Below are positions 63,392-64,000 of a DNA stretch of 64,000 nt, in pieces. The notes below the pieces were generated by a model. It was given only the letters and a program-made list of their open reading frames with translations. It made no database searches and was not told the origin of the DNA. The DNA comes from UBA2632 sp964452155. GTDB lineage: Bacteria > Bacteroidota > Bacteroidia > Bacteroidales > Dysgonomonadaceae. The stretch lies in the NCBI GenBank assembly GCA_964452155.1, contig CAYVLC010000001.1, positions 1-64,000 on the forward strand, given 5' to 3'. Numbering within the stretch: the stretch's first letter is position 1; the number at the start of each line of letters is the position of its first letter. Made by a program: the position numbers and the translations under genes.

Positions 63392-64000
63392 ATGGCAGTA
63401 ATTAAACCATTTCGTGGCGTACGTCCACCTAAGAAATTTGTGTCGGAAGTTGCATCACGTCCTTACGATGTGTTGAATTCTGAAGAAGCACGTGCAGAAG
63501 CGGCTGGCAATGAGAAATCTTTGTATCGAATTATAAAGCCTGAAATTGATTTTCCTGTTGGTAAAGATGAGCATGACGAAGATGTGTATAAAAAAGCTTT
63601 AGAAAACTTCAACATGTTTCAGCGCAAAGGTTGGCTTGTGCAAGACGAGGAAGAGATGTACTATATATATGCACAAACAATGAGCGAGAAAACGCAATAT
63701 GGGTTGGTGGTTTGTGCACACGTGGACGATTATATGAGTGGGAAAATTAAAAAGCACGAATTGACTCGCAAAGACAAAGAAGAAGACCGTATGAAACACG
63801 TGCGAGTAAATAATGCAAACATAGAGCCTGTCTTTTATTCTTATCCTGAGAACGAAGAAATTAACAAAATTGTTGAAAAGGTAATTGAGCAAAAAGCCGA
63901 GTACGACTTTGTTTCTGCTGATGGAGTAGGACACCACTTTTGGCTAGTTTCTGATATGGATGATATCCAAAAAATAACTAATGTATTTGCATCATTTCCA
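63392..64000 (+). CDS. DUF1015-family protein, 5' part
   Basis: At least 203 residues, open at the right edge, so the end is missing. Opens MAVIKPFRGVRPPKKFVSEV, followed by the conserved ASRPYDVLNSEEARAEA and SLYRIIKPE, and later RKDKEEDRMKHVRVNNANIEPVF and DGVGHHFWL, the DUF1015 pattern. Function is poorly known; in Bacteroidales such genes often follow serC-serA, which are not in this window. Confidence 0.88.
   Translation, partial: MAVIKPFRGVRPPKKFVSEVASRPYDVLNSEEARAEAAGNEKSLYRIIKPEIDFPVGKDEHDEDVYKKALENFNMFQRKGWLVQDEEEMYYIYAQTMSEKTQYGLVVCAHVDDYMSGKIKKHELTRKDKEEDRMKHVRVNNANIEPVFYSYPENEEINKIVEKVIEQKAEYDFVSADGVGHHFWLVSDMDDIQKITNVFASFP

Overview
The window is a piece of a Bacteroidota chromosome, most likely order Bacteroidales (family unresolved; a Dysgonomonadaceae or Porphyromonadaceae type is my guess). 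Evidence: low GC, a SusC/SusD pair controlled by an ECF sigma factor and a FecR anti-sigma factor, many lipoproteins with a Cys lipobox, no Shine-Dalgarno sequences, and promoters of the Bacteroidota type (TTG or TTTG, about 19-21 bases, TAnnTTTG). A run of 100 Ns (46019-46118) shows it is a scaffold from a draft assembly.

Layout. 1-8.3 kb: MBL-fold hydrolase, then thrS-infC-rpmI-rplT (translation), then a repeat-rich spacer, an FMN-binding NimA-like protein, a secreted thioredoxin and a TrmH-family rRNA/tRNA methyltransferase. 8.6-30 kb: a glycan-utilisation region read leftward: ECF sigma factor, FecR, SusC, SusD, GH16, GH3, then a broken GH2, a Ser-type sulfatase and a GH109 enzyme; upstream of the sigma factor lie a deleted GH123 copy, an AT-rich gene desert, an intact GH123 and an S9 peptidase. 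30-33.7 kb: copper ATPase, small metal chaperone and an EamA exporter read rightward. 34-37.1 kb: leftward operon of two DUF1080 lipoproteins, rdgB and a Gfo/Idh/MocA oxidoreductase. 37.6-45 kb: tRNA-Leu, purN, acpP-fabF-rnc, pfkA, surE-lpxB, alkaline phosphatase. 46-54 kb: DUF4251 lipoprotein cut by the gap, a membrane protein, purD, nitronate monooxygenase-like protein, two FKBP prolyl isomerases, a radical SAM protein with a VOC protein. 53.8-54.1 kb: a degenerate 41-bp tandem array. 54-64 kb: AhpD-like protein, two tandem DUF6051 hydrolases, cardiolipin synthase, HdeD-like protein, an SGNH/MBOAT O-acylation pair and the start of a DUF1015 gene.

How it fits together. The sigma/anti-sigma/SusCD set is a classic trans-envelope sensing polysaccharide utilisation locus. 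GH16 plus GH3 alone would suggest beta-1,3-glucan, but the neighbours GH109 and GH123 (alpha- and beta-GalNAc), a sulfatase and a former GH2, together with ECF-sigma control, point as much to host-type O-glycans. The locus is decaying: one GH2 and one GH123 copy are pseudogenes. The remaining genes are mostly conserved housekeeping blocks. I saw no prophage, transposase, CRISPR or recognised defence system. The most unusual items are the 41-bp tandem array, two foldback (MITE-like) elements, the chimeric GH123 remnant, and the DUF1080/oxidoreductase operon.
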